From assembly GCF_014202215.1 (NCBI RefSeq), contig NZ_JACHGB010000001.1, positions 62,001-126,000 of the forward strand: a stretch of DNA of 64,000 nt, read 5' to 3'. This document shows positions 56,256-64,000 of this stretch, piece by piece (position 1 is the stretch's first letter; each line of letters starts with the position of its first letter). A program made the translations under genes and the position numbers. This DNA comes from Quisquiliibacterium transsilvanicum (GTDB lineage: Bacteria > Pseudomonadota > Gammaproteobacteria > Burkholderiales > Burkholderiaceae_E). The notes beneath the pieces are model-generated. The model was not told the origin of the DNA. It did not search any database and worked only from the letters and a program-made list of their open reading frames with translations.

Positions 56256-57191
56256 TCAGGCCCGGATGCGGCGCCATTGCATGTAAGCCACGCCGCTGAT
56301 CACGATCGCGCCGCCGATCACCTGCTCGGTCGTGGGAACGATGTCGAACAGCAGCGAGATCAGCACCGCGAACACCGGCACCGTGTTCTGCCAGACGGCG
56401 CCGGCGGCGATGCCGATCCGGTTGACGCCGATGTTCCAGGCGAAGCCGCCGAGCGCGGTGGCGAACACCGCGGTGACCAGCAGCCACAGGATGGCGTCGG
56501 GTCCCGGGTCGAGCTGCGGCGGGCCGACCAGGTCGGTGGCGCGGGCGAAGACCCAGAACACGAACAGCCAGAGCGCCGAGCCGACCAGTGCGGCGTAGGT
56601 GCGGCGCAGCTGCGGCACGGCCGGGTCGAACCAGCGCTGCGACCAGATCGAGTACATCGCCCAGCAGACCATCGACAGCAGGATCAGCGGCTCGCCGCCC
56701 TGCAGGGCGAGGGACTGGCCGGTGTCGCCGGCGCGGCCCCAGATGGCGATGCCGGCGCCGAGCAGGGTCAGCCCCGCGGCGACCCAGAAGCCGGGCTCGA
56801 GCGGGGTGCGAAAGAGCATGCGCAGGATCAGCGCCGTGTAGACCGGGCTGCCGGCCATGATCGCTGCAGCGGTGATCGTGTTGGTGTAGCGCAGCCCCAG
56901 GTTGTAGAGGATGTAGAAGCCCGCCATCGCCAGCGTCATCGTCGCCAGACGCCCGAGCGAGGTGCCAGCGCCCAGCGCACGCGGACCGTGAACCGCGAGG
57001 ACGATCGCCAGCAGCACCAGTGCCCCGATGCTCACGCGCAACGGCGCCATGAAGATCGGGTCGAAGGTGCGGAAAAGGATCGCCGTCATCGGGATGTTCA
57101 TGCCCCAGAACAGGCTGGCAAGCATGTAGCAGACGGTACCCACGAGCAGCGCCTGCGCGCTCCCGGCAGTGGCGTTCGGACCCGGTTTCAT
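56256..57191 (-). CDS. EamA/DMT-family transporter (first)
   Basis: A 311-residue protein with about ten membrane helices in two EamA repeats (TVCYMLASLFWGMNIPMTAIL and MVCWAMYSIWSQRW begin the halves). Substrate unknown; an efflux role for a metabolite is typical. TATACT on the minus strand ends 6 nt before the ATG at 57191 and no ribosome site is seen, suggesting a leaderless message. Confidence 0.88.
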   Translation of the reverse strand: MKPGPNATAGSAQALLVGTVCYMLASLFWGMNIPMTAILFRTFDPIFMAPLRVSIGALVLLAIVLAVHGPRALGAGTSLGRLATMTLAMAGFYILYNLGLRYTNTITAAAIMAGSPVYTALILRMLFRTPLEPGFWVAAGLTLLGAGIAIWGRAGDTGQSLALQGGEPLILLSMVCWAMYSIWSQRWFDPAVPQLRRTYAALVGSALWLFVFWVFARATDLVGPPQLDPGPDAILWLLVTAVFATALGGFAWNIGVNRIGIAAGAVWQNTVPVFAVLISLLFDIVPTTEQVIGGAIVISGVAYMQWRRIRA

Positions 57192-57383
57192 CGGCCGAGT
57201 ATAGGCTGGCGCGCCCGCCGCCGGCAGCGCACCGGAGGGCCCCGCGGGAAGCCGCGTCGCCGCCGGCACGCGCCGCCCCGGTTTCCGGAATGACGCGGAC
57301 GGTGCGCGCCGGTGGCCGGGGTCATCATCGCGGCCGACCCATCGTGCCCATGCCATCGCGCGCATGCGAATCCGGAGACCAAG

Positions 57384-57989
57384 ATGATCGAATTCTTCTT
57401 CGACTGTTCCAGCCCCTGGACCTACCTCGCCTTCCACAACGTGCAGCCGCTTGCCGAGGAACTGGGCGAAGAGATCCGCTGGCGGCCGATCCTGGTCGGC
57501 GGCATCTTCAACACGGTGAATCCCAGCGTCTACGCCTCGCGCGAGCACCCGGTGCCGGTGAAGGCCGCCTGGCAGCTCAAGGACATGGGCGACTGGGCCC
57601 GTTCGGCGGGGCTCCAGATCCGCATGCCGCCGACGGTGTTCCCGGTCAACAGCGTGAAGGCGATGCGCGCCTGCCTGGTGCTCGAGCCGCAGGGCCGGCT
57701 GGTGCCCTTCGCGCGGGCGGTGTTCGAGGCCTATTGGGGCCGCGACGAGGACATTTCGAAGGACGAGGTGCTGGAGGGCATCTGCCGGCAGGTGGGCGTG
57801 GATGCGGCCTGGCTGTTCGGGGAAATCGCGCGGCCCGAGGTCAAGGACGCGCTGCGCGCCAACGCCGAGGAACTGATGCGTCGGGGAGGCTTCGGCTCCC
57901 CGACGATCTTCGTCAACGGCGACGACATGTACTTCGGCAACGACCGCCTGCCGCTGGTGCGCGAGGCGGTGCTCAGGCGCCGCCGCTGA
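57384..57989 (+). CDS. 2-Hydroxychromene-2-carboxylate isomerase / DsbA-like family protein
   Basis: A 201-residue DSBA-like thioredoxin-fold protein. It opens MIEFFFDCSSPWTYLAF, typical of HCCA isomerase and GST-kappa relatives, and ends with GGFGSPTIFVNGDDMYFGNDRL. In naphthalene catabolism the relative isomerises hydroxychromene carboxylate, but no aromatic pathway genes are here, so the substrate is open. A GGAGA site precedes the ATG. It overlaps the SDR gene by 17 bp tail to tail. Confidence 0.88.
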   Translation: MIEFFFDCSSPWTYLAFHNVQPLAEELGEEIRWRPILVGGIFNTVNPSVYASREHPVPVKAAWQLKDMGDWARSAGLQIRMPPTVFPVNSVKAMRACLVLEPQGRLVPFARAVFEAYWGRDEDISKDEVLEGICRQVGVDAAWLFGEIARPEVKDALRANAEELMRRGGFGSPTIFVNGDDMYFGNDRLPLVREAVLRRRR

Positions 57990-58797
57990 CCACCAGCGTC
58001 TGGCCGCTGACGTAGTCGCTGTCCGGGCTGCAGAACAGGTAGACCGATCCGGCGGCCTCCTCGGGCAGGCCGCCGCGCCCCATCGGGATCATCTGGTCGG
58101 CGACGGCCAGGCGCCCGGCCTGGATTCCCACCTTGATCTCCCGGCCCTGGACGTCGATGGTGCCGCCTTCGCCCTCGGCCAGCGCCCGGGTCAGGCGGGT
58201 CTGGATCAGGCCGAAGGCCAGCGCGTTGACCGTCACGTCGTAGCGGCCCCATTCGCGCGCCAGGGCCTTGGTCAGGCCGATCACGCCCGCCTTGCCGGAC
58301 GAGTAGTTGGCTTGGCCCGCGTTGCCGTCGACGCCGGAGGTCGACGAGATGTTGACCACCTTGCGCACGATGCGCAGGCCTTCCTTGCGCTCGGCCTCCA
58401 CCTGCGCCTTCAGGTGCGGGAAGAACGCGCGCAGCAAGCGGAACGGCGCGGTGAGGTGGACGTCGAGGATGGTGTGCCACTGCTCGTCGGTCATCTTCTG
58501 GATCACGCTGTCCCAGGTGAAGCCGGCGTTGTTGACGATGATGTGGCAGCCGCCGAAGCGCTCCATCGCGGTGCCCACGATCCGCTCGCCGAAGTCGGCG
58601 GCGGCGACGTCGCCGTTGCAGGCCACCGCCTGCCCGCCCATCGCCTCCACCAGCGCGATGGTCTCGCTGGCCGGCGCTTCGTCCAGGTCATTGACCACGA
58701 TGCGCGCGCCGTCGCGCGCCAGGCGCAGCGCGATCTGCTGGCCGATTCCGCGGCCGGAGCCGGTGACGATCGCCACGCGTCCGTCGAGTTGCCCCAT
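57973..58797 (-). CDS. Short-chain dehydrogenase/reductase (FabG-like)
   Basis: A 274-residue NAD(P)-dependent oxidoreductase. VAIVTGSGRGIGQQIALRLA is the cofactor loop, NNAGFTWDS and the catalytic Ser-Tyr-Lys (ISSTSGVDGNAGQANYSSGKAG) follow, and VSGQTLVVSGGA ends it. An insert of about 20 residues around AEGEGGTIDVQGREIKVG precedes the C-terminus. It begins 11 bp after the SMP-30 gene stop and is probably cotranscribed with it. Confidence 0.9.
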   Translation of the reverse strand: MGQLDGRVAIVTGSGRGIGQQIALRLARDGARIVVNDLDEAPASETIALVEAMGGQAVACNGDVAAADFGERIVGTAMERFGGCHIIVNNAGFTWDSVIQKMTDEQWHTILDVHLTAPFRLLRAFFPHLKAQVEAERKEGLRIVRKVVNISSTSGVDGNAGQANYSSGKAGVIGLTKALAREWGRYDVTVNALAFGLIQTRLTRALAEGEGGTIDVQGREIKVGIQAGRLAVADQMIPMGRGGLPEEAAGSVYLFCSPDSDYVSGQTLVVSGGA

Positions 58798-58808
58798 GGG
58801 TGCTCCCG

Positions 58809-59738
58809 TCAGGCGTTGCAGTGCAGCCGCAGTCCCGGCACCGGCCAGTCGTCGATCGCGACCAGCCTGCCCGAGCCGGACAGCGTCAGGTACGCGGTGC
58901 GCATGTCCGGTCCGCCGAAGCAGATGTTGGTGGTGTAGCGGTCGGGCACGGGCACGTGGCTGACCAGGCCGCCGTCGGGCGAGATCACCGTGATGCCGCC
59001 GTGCAGGATGGTGGCGACGCACACGTTGCCCAGCGCATCCACCGCCATCGAGTCGAAATACTGGTGGTGGCCGCCGGGCGAGGCGGTCAGCACGCGCATG
59101 CCGGGGGGTGCGGGCGGCTTGCGGCGGTCCACCATGCCGGGCCCGGCCAGGTCCAGCGCCCAGAGGCGCGCGCCCTCGGTCTCGGCGTAGTAGAGGGTCT
59201 TGCCGTCGGGCGAGAGGCCGATGCCGTTGGGCGTCATCACTCCAGGGGCCACGGTGCGGATCGAGCTGCCGTCGGGCTTCGCGTAGTGGATCGCGCCGCG
59301 GTCCAGTTCGCGCGCCCGGCCCTTGCCCAGATCGCTGAAGTAGAAACTGCCGTGCGCGTCGAAGACCAGGTCGTTCGGCCCGCGCAGCGCCTCGCCGTCG
59401 CAGGCCTCGTAGACGCGCTCGGCCTTGCCGGTGGCGAGGTTCACCCGCTCGATGCGTCCGCCGGAGTAGTCGTCGCCCTGGTGGCCGGGGCGCAGCTGGC
59501 CGTCGGGGCGGCGGTGCCAGTGGAAGCCGCCGTTGTTGCAGACGTACACCGCGCCGTCGGGACCGATGGCCGCGCCGTTGGGCCCGCCGCCGAGCTGCGC
59601 GACGACGCTCGCGCGGCCGTCGGGCGTCACGCGGGTCAGCGTGCCGCGCGCGATTTCGACCAGCAGCACCGACCCGTCGTCCATGGCGATCGGGCCCTCG
59701 GGAAACTCGAGTCCCGAAGCAATCTCGCGGATGCGCAT
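58809..59738 (-). CDS. SMP-30/gluconolactonase-like hydrolase
   Basis: A 309-residue six-bladed propeller protein. LEFPEGPIAMDDGSVLLVEI carries the metal-binding Glu, GPNDLVFDAHGSFYFSD the Asn, and MTPNGIGLSPDGKTLYYAET and YFDSMAVDALGNVCVATIL the remaining ligands. It probably opens a lactone ring of a sugar or related compound. AGGAGAACGAGG precedes the ATG at 59738. With the SDR it forms a two-gene catabolic unit. Confidence 0.9.
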   Translation of the reverse strand: MRIREIASGLEFPEGPIAMDDGSVLLVEIARGTLTRVTPDGRASVVAQLGGGPNGAAIGPDGAVYVCNNGGFHWHRRPDGQLRPGHQGDDYSGGRIERVNLATGKAERVYEACDGEALRGPNDLVFDAHGSFYFSDLGKGRARELDRGAIHYAKPDGSSIRTVAPGVMTPNGIGLSPDGKTLYYAETEGARLWALDLAGPGMVDRRKPPAPPGMRVLTASPGGHHQYFDSMAVDALGNVCVATILHGGITVISPDGGLVSHVPVPDRYTTNICFGGPDMRTAYLTLSGSGRLVAIDDWPVPGLRLHCNA

Positions 59739-59839
59739 CCTCGTTCTCCTCCTATGCCGGTGCAAGGGCGCGCAGCGGAGGAAGCCTCCGAACGAGACGC
59801 GCCCGGTCGCGGGACGGCGCGCCCCGCATCGCGGCTGAC

Positions 59840-59845
59840 TATACT
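59840..59845 (+). promoter_or_regulatory. -10 element (TATACT) for the leader ORF and second EamA gene
   Basis: TATACT ends 7 nt before the ATG of a 28-codon open frame at 59853, placing +1 at or next to that ATG. Confidence 0.5.
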
Positions 59846-59852
59846 CGACGGG

Positions 59853-59939
59853 ATGGAAACCGGACCCGGCGGCGCGCCGAGAATGCACAGATTTGGACCG
59901 GGTTCTCCCGGCGTGGCGACGCGGGTCGAACGAGGATGA
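59853..59939 (+). CDS. 28-residue leader peptide coupled to the second EamA gene
   Basis: The frame METGPGGAPRMHRFG... ends in TGA that overlaps the EamA ATG as ATGA. Its ATG lies 7 nt after TATACT, so a transcript would begin with it. The peptide is Gly/Pro/Arg-rich with no recognised motif. A coupling role for translation of the transporter is inferred. Confidence 0.4.
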   Translation: METGPGGAPRMHRFGPGSPGVATRVERG

Positions 59940-60844
59940 AGGCGATGCTTGCGCGGGCGCGGGGGCTCAGGGAGCGCGCCCGCCAGATGAGTCCTGCAAT
60001 GCAGAGCCTGTGCTGGGCTCTTGCCGCGGGCATCCAGTTCAGTCTTCTCAACACCATCGCCCGCAAGATGACCCTGGAGCTGCCGCCGATGCAGGCGCAG
60101 TTCCTGCGATATCTGATGGGCCTGCTGGTGATGCTGCCGCTGGTCTGGCGGGCAGGCATGAGGGCCTTCACGCCGAACGGCCTGGGCGGCCAGCTCTGGC
60201 GCGGCGTCGTGCACACCGCCGGCCTCATGCTGTGGTTCTCGGCCCTGCCGCACATCCCGCTGGCGACGATGACCGCGCTCGGGTTCACCACGCCGATCTT
60301 CATCATGGTGGGCGCGGCCTGGCTGCTGCACGAGAAGATTTCCGGCGCGCGCTGGGTTGCCGCGCTGATCGGATTCTCCGGGGTGCTGGTGGTCGTCGCG
60401 CCGCGGCTCACCCTGGACGGGGGCTTCTACACGCTGGTGATGCTTGCGTCCTCGCCGGTATTCGCGGCCTCCTTCCTGATCACAAAGGCGCTCACGAAGC
60501 GGGACAACTCCGAAGTGATCGTCGTCTGGCAGTCGATCACGGTGAGCCTGTTCACGCTGCCGCTCGCGCTCTACCAGTGGCAGTGGCCGACGCCCGTGCA
60601 ATGGATGTGGTTCGCGATCGCCGGGGTGTTCGGCAGCGCCGGTCACTACAGCCTGACGCAGTCCTACCGGATGGCGGACATCTCGGCCACGCAGTCGGTG
60701 CGCTTCCTCGACCTGATCTGGGCCTCGCTGCTCGGGCTGATGGTGTTCGGCGACGTGCCAAGCGAGTGGTCGCTGGCCGGGGGGCTGATCATCTTCGCGT
60801 CGACGTTCTGGATCACGAGGCGCGAGGCCAGGCCGAAGCGCTGA
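59936..60844 (+). CDS. EamA/DMT-family transporter (second)
   Basis: A 302-residue membrane protein with about ten helices in two EamA halves (ALAAGIQFSLLNTIARKMT..., SPVFAASFLITKALTKRDN...). QSYRMADISATQSVRFLDLIWASLLG near the end is typical. The ATG at 59936 overlaps the leader ORF stop; an ATG at 59945 is an alternative. Substrate unknown. It is not closely similar to the first EamA protein at 56-57 kb. Confidence 0.88.
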   Translation: MKAMLARARGLRERARQMSPAMQSLCWALAAGIQFSLLNTIARKMTLELPPMQAQFLRYLMGLLVMLPLVWRAGMRAFTPNGLGGQLWRGVVHTAGLMLWFSALPHIPLATMTALGFTTPIFIMVGAAWLLHEKISGARWVAALIGFSGVLVVVAPRLTLDGGFYTLVMLASSPVFAASFLITKALTKRDNSEVIVVWQSITVSLFTLPLALYQWQWPTPVQWMWFAIAGVFGSAGHYSLTQSYRMADISATQSVRFLDLIWASLLGLMVFGDVPSEWSLAGGLIIFASTFWITRREARPKR

Positions 60845-60923
60845 GCCCGAGAAGGGCGGATCCGTTGTTGCGGCTCTCCCGCATGGACAACCGGTTGTCA
60901 ACTCTGGTGAGCGGGCGCGCGGT

Positions 60924-60983
60924 AGTCGAGCGCCCGGCAGTCGAGCGCCCAGCAGTCGAGCGCCCAGCGGTCGAACTCCCGGT
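60924..60983. repeat. Four 15-bp tandem repeats between the second EamA gene and coxG
   Basis: Units AGTCGAGCGCCCGGC, AGTCGAGCGCCCAGC (twice) and a diverged GGTCGAACTCCCGGT are head to tail. They lie in the 173-bp convergent gap between the EamA and coxG stops, which shows nothing else. Confidence 0.85.
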
Positions 60984-61017
60984 GGCCGTGCGCCAGCCAG
61001 GTGGCGGGCCCGGCTCC

Positions 61018-61587
61018 TCAGTTGCCCCCGCCGAAGAGCCGGCGCAGTGCCGCCCAGAGCCGCGCGAAGAAGCCTGGCGCGGCAACGGCGGCAGGCGCCG
61101 CCGCGGGGGGCGCGGCCTCCACGGCCTCCACCGCGGGCGGGTATTTCTCCTCGAGCACCTTCCTGAAGTTCTCGAAGAACTCGCCGGCCATCTTCTGGGC
61201 GGCCATGTCCACCAGGCGCGAGCCCACCTGCGCGATCTTTCCGCCCACCTGCGCGTGCACCGCGTAGTCGAGCATCGTTCCGCCCTCGGCGATCGGGGAG
61301 AGGCTCACCTTGGCGGTGCCCTTGCCAAAGCCGGCGGCGCCGCCCTGGCCGTCGAACTGCATCGTGTAGGAGGTGGGCGCAACCACGTCGAGCAGCCTGA
61401 GCTTGCCCTTGAACTTCGCCTTGACCGGGCCGATGGCGGCGGCCACCAGCACGTCGAAGCTGTCCTCACCGGTGGCGGTGATGCTCTCGCATCCGGGGAT
61501 GGAGCGGCGCAGCAGTTCGATGTCGTTCAGGGCATCCCAGGCCTGCTGGGGAGTGACGGGGAGGGCTTGCTGGCTGGAGAGGTCCAT
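61018..61587 (-). CDS. coxG: CoxG, SRPBCC-family carbon monoxide dehydrogenase accessory protein
   Basis: A 189-residue protein. The SRPBCC domain (LPVTPQQAWDALNDIELLRRSIPGCESI, GPVKAKFKGKLRLLDV, LDYAVHAQVGGKIAQVGSRLVDMAAQKMAGEFFENF) matches CoxG. An Ala/Pro-rich linker ends in a basic, hydrophobic tail (FFARLWAALRRLF) consistent with membrane attachment; CoxG is thought to bind CO dehydrogenase at the membrane. Its start lies inside coxE, overlapping by 61 bp. Confidence 0.92.
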   Translation of the reverse strand: MDLSSQQALPVTPQQAWDALNDIELLRRSIPGCESITATGEDSFDVLVAAAIGPVKAKFKGKLRLLDVVAPTSYTMQFDGQGGAAGFGKGTAKVSLSPIAEGGTMLDYAVHAQVGGKIAQVGSRLVDMAAQKMAGEFFENFRKVLEEKYPPAVEAVEAAPPAAAPAAVAAPGFFARLWAALRRLFGGGN

Positions 61588-62816
61588 ATCTTGTCGTTCC
61601 GTGTTTCGGGTCTGGGACGGCGGCCGAAGGCCGACAGTGCCGACGCGAGTCCTTCGAGGCTGTCGAGATTGTGCACCGGCAGGTGCGCATCGACATGAGG
61701 GAGGATGGCGCGCACGCCGGCGGCCTTCGGTTCGAAGCCCCGGTAGCGCAGCAGCGGGTTGAGCCAGAGCAGGCGGCGGCAGGAGCGGGCCAGGCGCTCG
61801 ACCTCGACGCCGAGCTGGCCGCCTTCGTCGCGCTCCAGCCCGTCGGTGACCAGCAGCACCATGGCGTTGCCGCCGAGCATGCGCCTGGCCCACTGCCGGT
61901 TGAATTCATGCAGGCAGCCTGCGATGCGGGTGCCGCCGGACCAGTCGTCCACCGTGCGCACGCAGGCCTCGATCGCGCGGTCGGGGTCGCGCTGGCGCAG
62001 CATGCGGGTGATCGGGGTCAGGCGCGTGCCGAACAGGAAGCTCTGGGTGCGCCGCTCGGCGCCGGTCAGCGCATGCAGGAAGTGCAGGAACATCCGGGCG
62101 TAGCTGCTCATCGAGCCCGAGATGTCGACCAGCGCGACCAGCGGCGCGGTCTCCTCACGCGGCTGGCGCCAGCGCAGTTCCGCGATCTCGCCGCCGCGGC
62201 GCGCACTGCGCGCAGCGAGGCGGCGCCAGTCGAGCCGGCGCCCGCCCGGGGAGGGCTCGAAGCGCCGGGTGAGCAGGGCGGGGAGTTCGTGGCGCCACTG
62301 CGCGATCAGCTTCTTCGCCGCCAGCCACTCCTGCGCGCTCATCGTCTCGAAGTCGGCCTTGCGCAGGATCTCCCGGCCCGAGAACGAAAGCGTGGCCTCG
62401 ATCTCGAGCCGGCGCTTCGCGTCGTCCGGCGGCGCGTATCCAGGGCTTTCTGGGAACAGGGCGTCCGCGAGCCGCCGGTTCTCGCGCGGCTGCCGGGCGT
62501 GGGCCTGCGGTCCCTCGATTTTCGGCAGCATCATCGCCATCATGCGGCCCAGGATGTCCGGGTCGCGCCAGAAGATCTCGAATGCCTGGTCGAACAGGTC
62601 CAGGTGCTCGGCGCGGTCGACGAGGCAGGCGGCGAGCACCGCGCGGAAGTCGCGACGGCTCTCCAGCCCGGCGAGCTCCAGCGCGCGCAGCGCCAGCAGG
62701 ATGCGGTCGGTGCCCACCGGGACGCCCGCGGCGCGCAGCACGCGGCCGAAGTGCATGACGTTCTCGGCGAGCCGGCCGCTGCGGGCCGGCGGCGTCTGCT
62801 CGCGCGGCGCGGCCAT
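61527..62816 (-). CDS. coxE: CoxE, von Willebrand A domain protein for CO dehydrogenase maturation
   Basis: A 429-residue VWA-domain protein. APLVALVDISGSMSSYARMFLHFLHAL carries the MIDAS-type DxSxS, and VLLVTDGLERDEGGQLGVEVERL the later Asp. CoxE works with the AAA+ protein CoxD in assembling the copper-sulfur-molybdenum site of aerobic CO dehydrogenase. Its C-terminal 20 residues are encoded over the start of coxG. It begins 94 bp after the coxD stop. Confidence 0.92.
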   Translation of the reverse strand: MAAPREQTPPARSGRLAENVMHFGRVLRAAGVPVGTDRILLALRALELAGLESRRDFRAVLAACLVDRAEHLDLFDQAFEIFWRDPDILGRMMAMMLPKIEGPQAHARQPRENRRLADALFPESPGYAPPDDAKRRLEIEATLSFSGREILRKADFETMSAQEWLAAKKLIAQWRHELPALLTRRFEPSPGGRRLDWRRLAARSARRGGEIAELRWRQPREETAPLVALVDISGSMSSYARMFLHFLHALTGAERRTQSFLFGTRLTPITRMLRQRDPDRAIEACVRTVDDWSGGTRIAGCLHEFNRQWARRMLGGNAMVLLVTDGLERDEGGQLGVEVERLARSCRRLLWLNPLLRYRGFEPKAAGVRAILPHVDAHLPVHNLDSLEGLASALSAFGRRPRPETRNDKIWTSPASKPSPSLPSRPGMP

Positions 62817-62910
62817 CAGCTGCCTGCGGCGCGGGCGCCCGCGGGGGGTGTGCCGGCCGCGGGCGCCGCCGGCGGCACGGAGGGCGCGCAGCGCATCCCG
62901 GTCATCCGAG

Positions 62911-63828
62911 TCAGCCCGTCGTCATCGCCGAGCGCACCTCGGCCAGCAGCCGCGCCGCCTCGGAGCCCTGCATCCGGGCGATGTCGTCCTGGTACTTGAG
63001 GATCACGCCCAGCGTGTTGTTCAGCGTCTCGGGGTCGAGGACGATGGCGTCGAGTTCGAGCAGGGCGCGCGTCCATTCGATCGACTCGGCCACCCCGGGG
63101 AGCTTGAACAGGTCCTCGCCGCGCAGCCGCTGCACGAAGGCGACCACCTGGCGCGCAAGCTCCTCGCTGACGCCGGGCACGCGGCGGCGGACGATGTCGA
63201 GCTCGCGGCGCGCATCCGGGAAGCCCACCCAGTGGTAGATGCAGCGCCGCTTGACCGCGTCATGGATCTCGCGGGTGCGGTTCGAGGTGAGGATGACGAT
63301 CGGCGCCTGCTGCGCGCGCACCGTTCCCAGTTCGGGGATGGTGACCTGGAAGTCGGACAGCACCTCGAGCAGAAAGGCTTCGAAGGGCTCGTCGGCGCGG
63401 TCGAGTTCGTCGATCAGCAGCACCGGCGGTCCGGCCTCGGAGGGCTCCAGCGCGCGCAGCAGCGGCCGGCGGATCAGGAAGCGCTCGGCGAACAGGTCAC
63501 GCGCGAGCGACTCCCGGTCCGCCTGCTCGCCCGCCGACGCTTCGGCAAGCCGGATCTCGAGCAGCTGGCGCGCGTAGTTCCACTCGTAGGCCGCGCTGGC
63601 GAGGTCCAGGCCCTCGTAGCATTGCAGCCGGATCAGCTCGCGGCCGAGCGCGGTGGCGAGCGCCTTGGCGACCTCGGTCTTGCCGGTGCCGGGCTCGCCC
63701 TCCAGCAGCAGCGGGCGCCCCAGCCGGAGCGCCAGGAAGATCGCCGTCGCCAGCTGCCGGTCGGGCAGGTAGTTGGCCTGGTCGAGGAGGGTGGCGGTGT
63801 CCTCGATGTTTCCCGGAAGCTCGCGCAC
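62911..63828 (-). CDS. coxD: CoxD, MoxR-type AAA+ ATPase
   Basis: A 305-residue ATPase. Walker A GEPGTGKT at residues 44-51, VLLIDELDRADEPFEAFLLEVLSD (Walker B) and LTSNRTREIHDAVKRRCIYHWVGFP (sensor region) are typical of CoxD. It is required for sulfuration or copper insertion in CO dehydrogenase. The start is GTG at 63828, 6 bp after the coxM stop. Confidence 0.93.
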   Translation of the reverse strand: MRELPGNIEDTATLLDQANYLPDRQLATAIFLALRLGRPLLLEGEPGTGKTEVAKALATALGRELIRLQCYEGLDLASAAYEWNYARQLLEIRLAEASAGEQADRESLARDLFAERFLIRRPLLRALEPSEAGPPVLLIDELDRADEPFEAFLLEVLSDFQVTIPELGTVRAQQAPIVILTSNRTREIHDAVKRRCIYHWVGFPDARRELDIVRRRVPGVSEELARQVVAFVQRLRGEDLFKLPGVAESIEWTRALLELDAIVLDPETLNNTLGVILKYQDDIARMQGSEAARLLAEVRSAMTTG

Positions 63829-63834
63829 CGGCGC

Positions 63835-64000
63835 TCAGCCCGCCTGCGTGACAGCGCGTCCGGCGAGCACCGGGATCAGGTGGGCCCGGTAGTCGGCGCT
63901 GGCGTGGAGGTCCGAATTCAGGCCCTCGGCCGGCACGCTGACCCCGGCGCAGGCCGCGGCCGACCAGTTGGCCGACAGCGCCTGCTCCAGCGCAGTCACC
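63835..64000 (-). CDS. coxM: CoxM-like FAD-binding subunit of a molybdenum hydroxylase, C-terminal end (cut by right edge)
   Basis: Only the last 54 residues are in the window. The text SDLHASADYRAHLIPVLAGRAV just before the stop matches the conserved end of CoxM-type FAD subunits of CO dehydrogenase and related xanthine-dehydrogenase-family enzymes. It lies 6 bp before coxD on the same strand, so coxM-D-E-G is one transcription unit. The catalytic subunits would lie beyond the right edge. Confidence 0.8.
   Translation of the reverse strand, partial: VTALEQALSANWSAAACAGVSVPAEGLNSDLHASADYRAHLIPVLAGRAVTQAG

Overview
The window is very GC-rich and densely coded and reads as chromosomal DNA of a betaproteobacterium, most likely Burkholderiales. 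Supporting signs are a Bug-family (TctC) solute receptor, the glnA / DUF4124 / ntrB / ntrC order, a gmk-rpoZ-spoT group beside yicC and greB, an XrtA/PEP-CTERM exopolysaccharide system, and an aerobic-type CO dehydrogenase accessory set (coxMDEG). Genus cannot be read from this sequence. High GC gives long antisense open frames almost everywhere; these are left out.

Layout. 1-2.9 kb: the end of an XrtA/PEP-CTERM EPS locus (prsK cut by the left edge, and its sugar transferase). 3-9.9 kb: housekeeping (mtfA, relA, mogA, darP, pmbA, greB). 10-11.5 kb: a secreted PEP-CTERM-type protein. 11.5-14.9 kb: spoT, rpoZ, gmk. 15-19.9 kb: an accessory stretch with a five-haem cytochrome c, a universal stress protein, a 56-residue peptide made of GPxTP repeats, an ATP-grasp enzyme and a wrecked VapBC module. 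19.9-27.2 kb: yicC, a Ser/Thr kinase-phosphatase pair, rph, rdgB, hemW and an acyl-CoA ligase. 27.2-32.6 kb: nitrogen control (glnA with an NtrC site and sigma-54 promoter, then ntrBC). 32.6-34.9 kb: a TctC receptor, exonuclease III and a ribbon-helix-helix regulator. 34.9-42.3 kb: a six-gene membrane complex related to group 4 hydrogenases and complex I, whose large subunit lacks the Ni-Fe ligands. 42.3-46.1 kb: prlC, folD and two copies of a tRNA-Ala/tRNA-Glu pair. 46.1-52.5 kb: a cyclic-nucleotide signalling neighbourhood (cNMP-binding patatin, PDE-like HD protein, FecR protein, OmpA-like lipoprotein, CHASE2 cyclase). 52.6-60.8 kb: a sulfide:quinone oxidoreductase-like flavoprotein, site-2 protease, acyltransferase, two EamA transporters and a small catabolic group. 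61-64 kb: coxG, coxE, coxD and the 3' end of coxM.

The most interesting candidate is at 17.75-19.36 kb. A small gene with a near-perfect sigma-54 promoter encodes seven GPxTP-type repeats and diverges from an ATP-grasp enzyme of the sugar-transfer-associated kind. Between them lies a 17-bp element, TGTAAGG-N4-CCGACA, that also occurs upstream of the XrtA sugar transferase at 2.9 kb. Because prsK, the kinase of the sigma-54 activator PrsR, sits beside that sugar transferase, I infer that peptide and ATP-grasp enzyme belong to the PEP-CTERM/EPS regulon. The function of the pair is not known to me.

A second pattern is that several genes (darP, rph, the site-2 protease, an EamA gene and a 28-codon leader ORF) have a -10 hexamer ending 6-7 nt before the start codon, which suggests leaderless transcripts.
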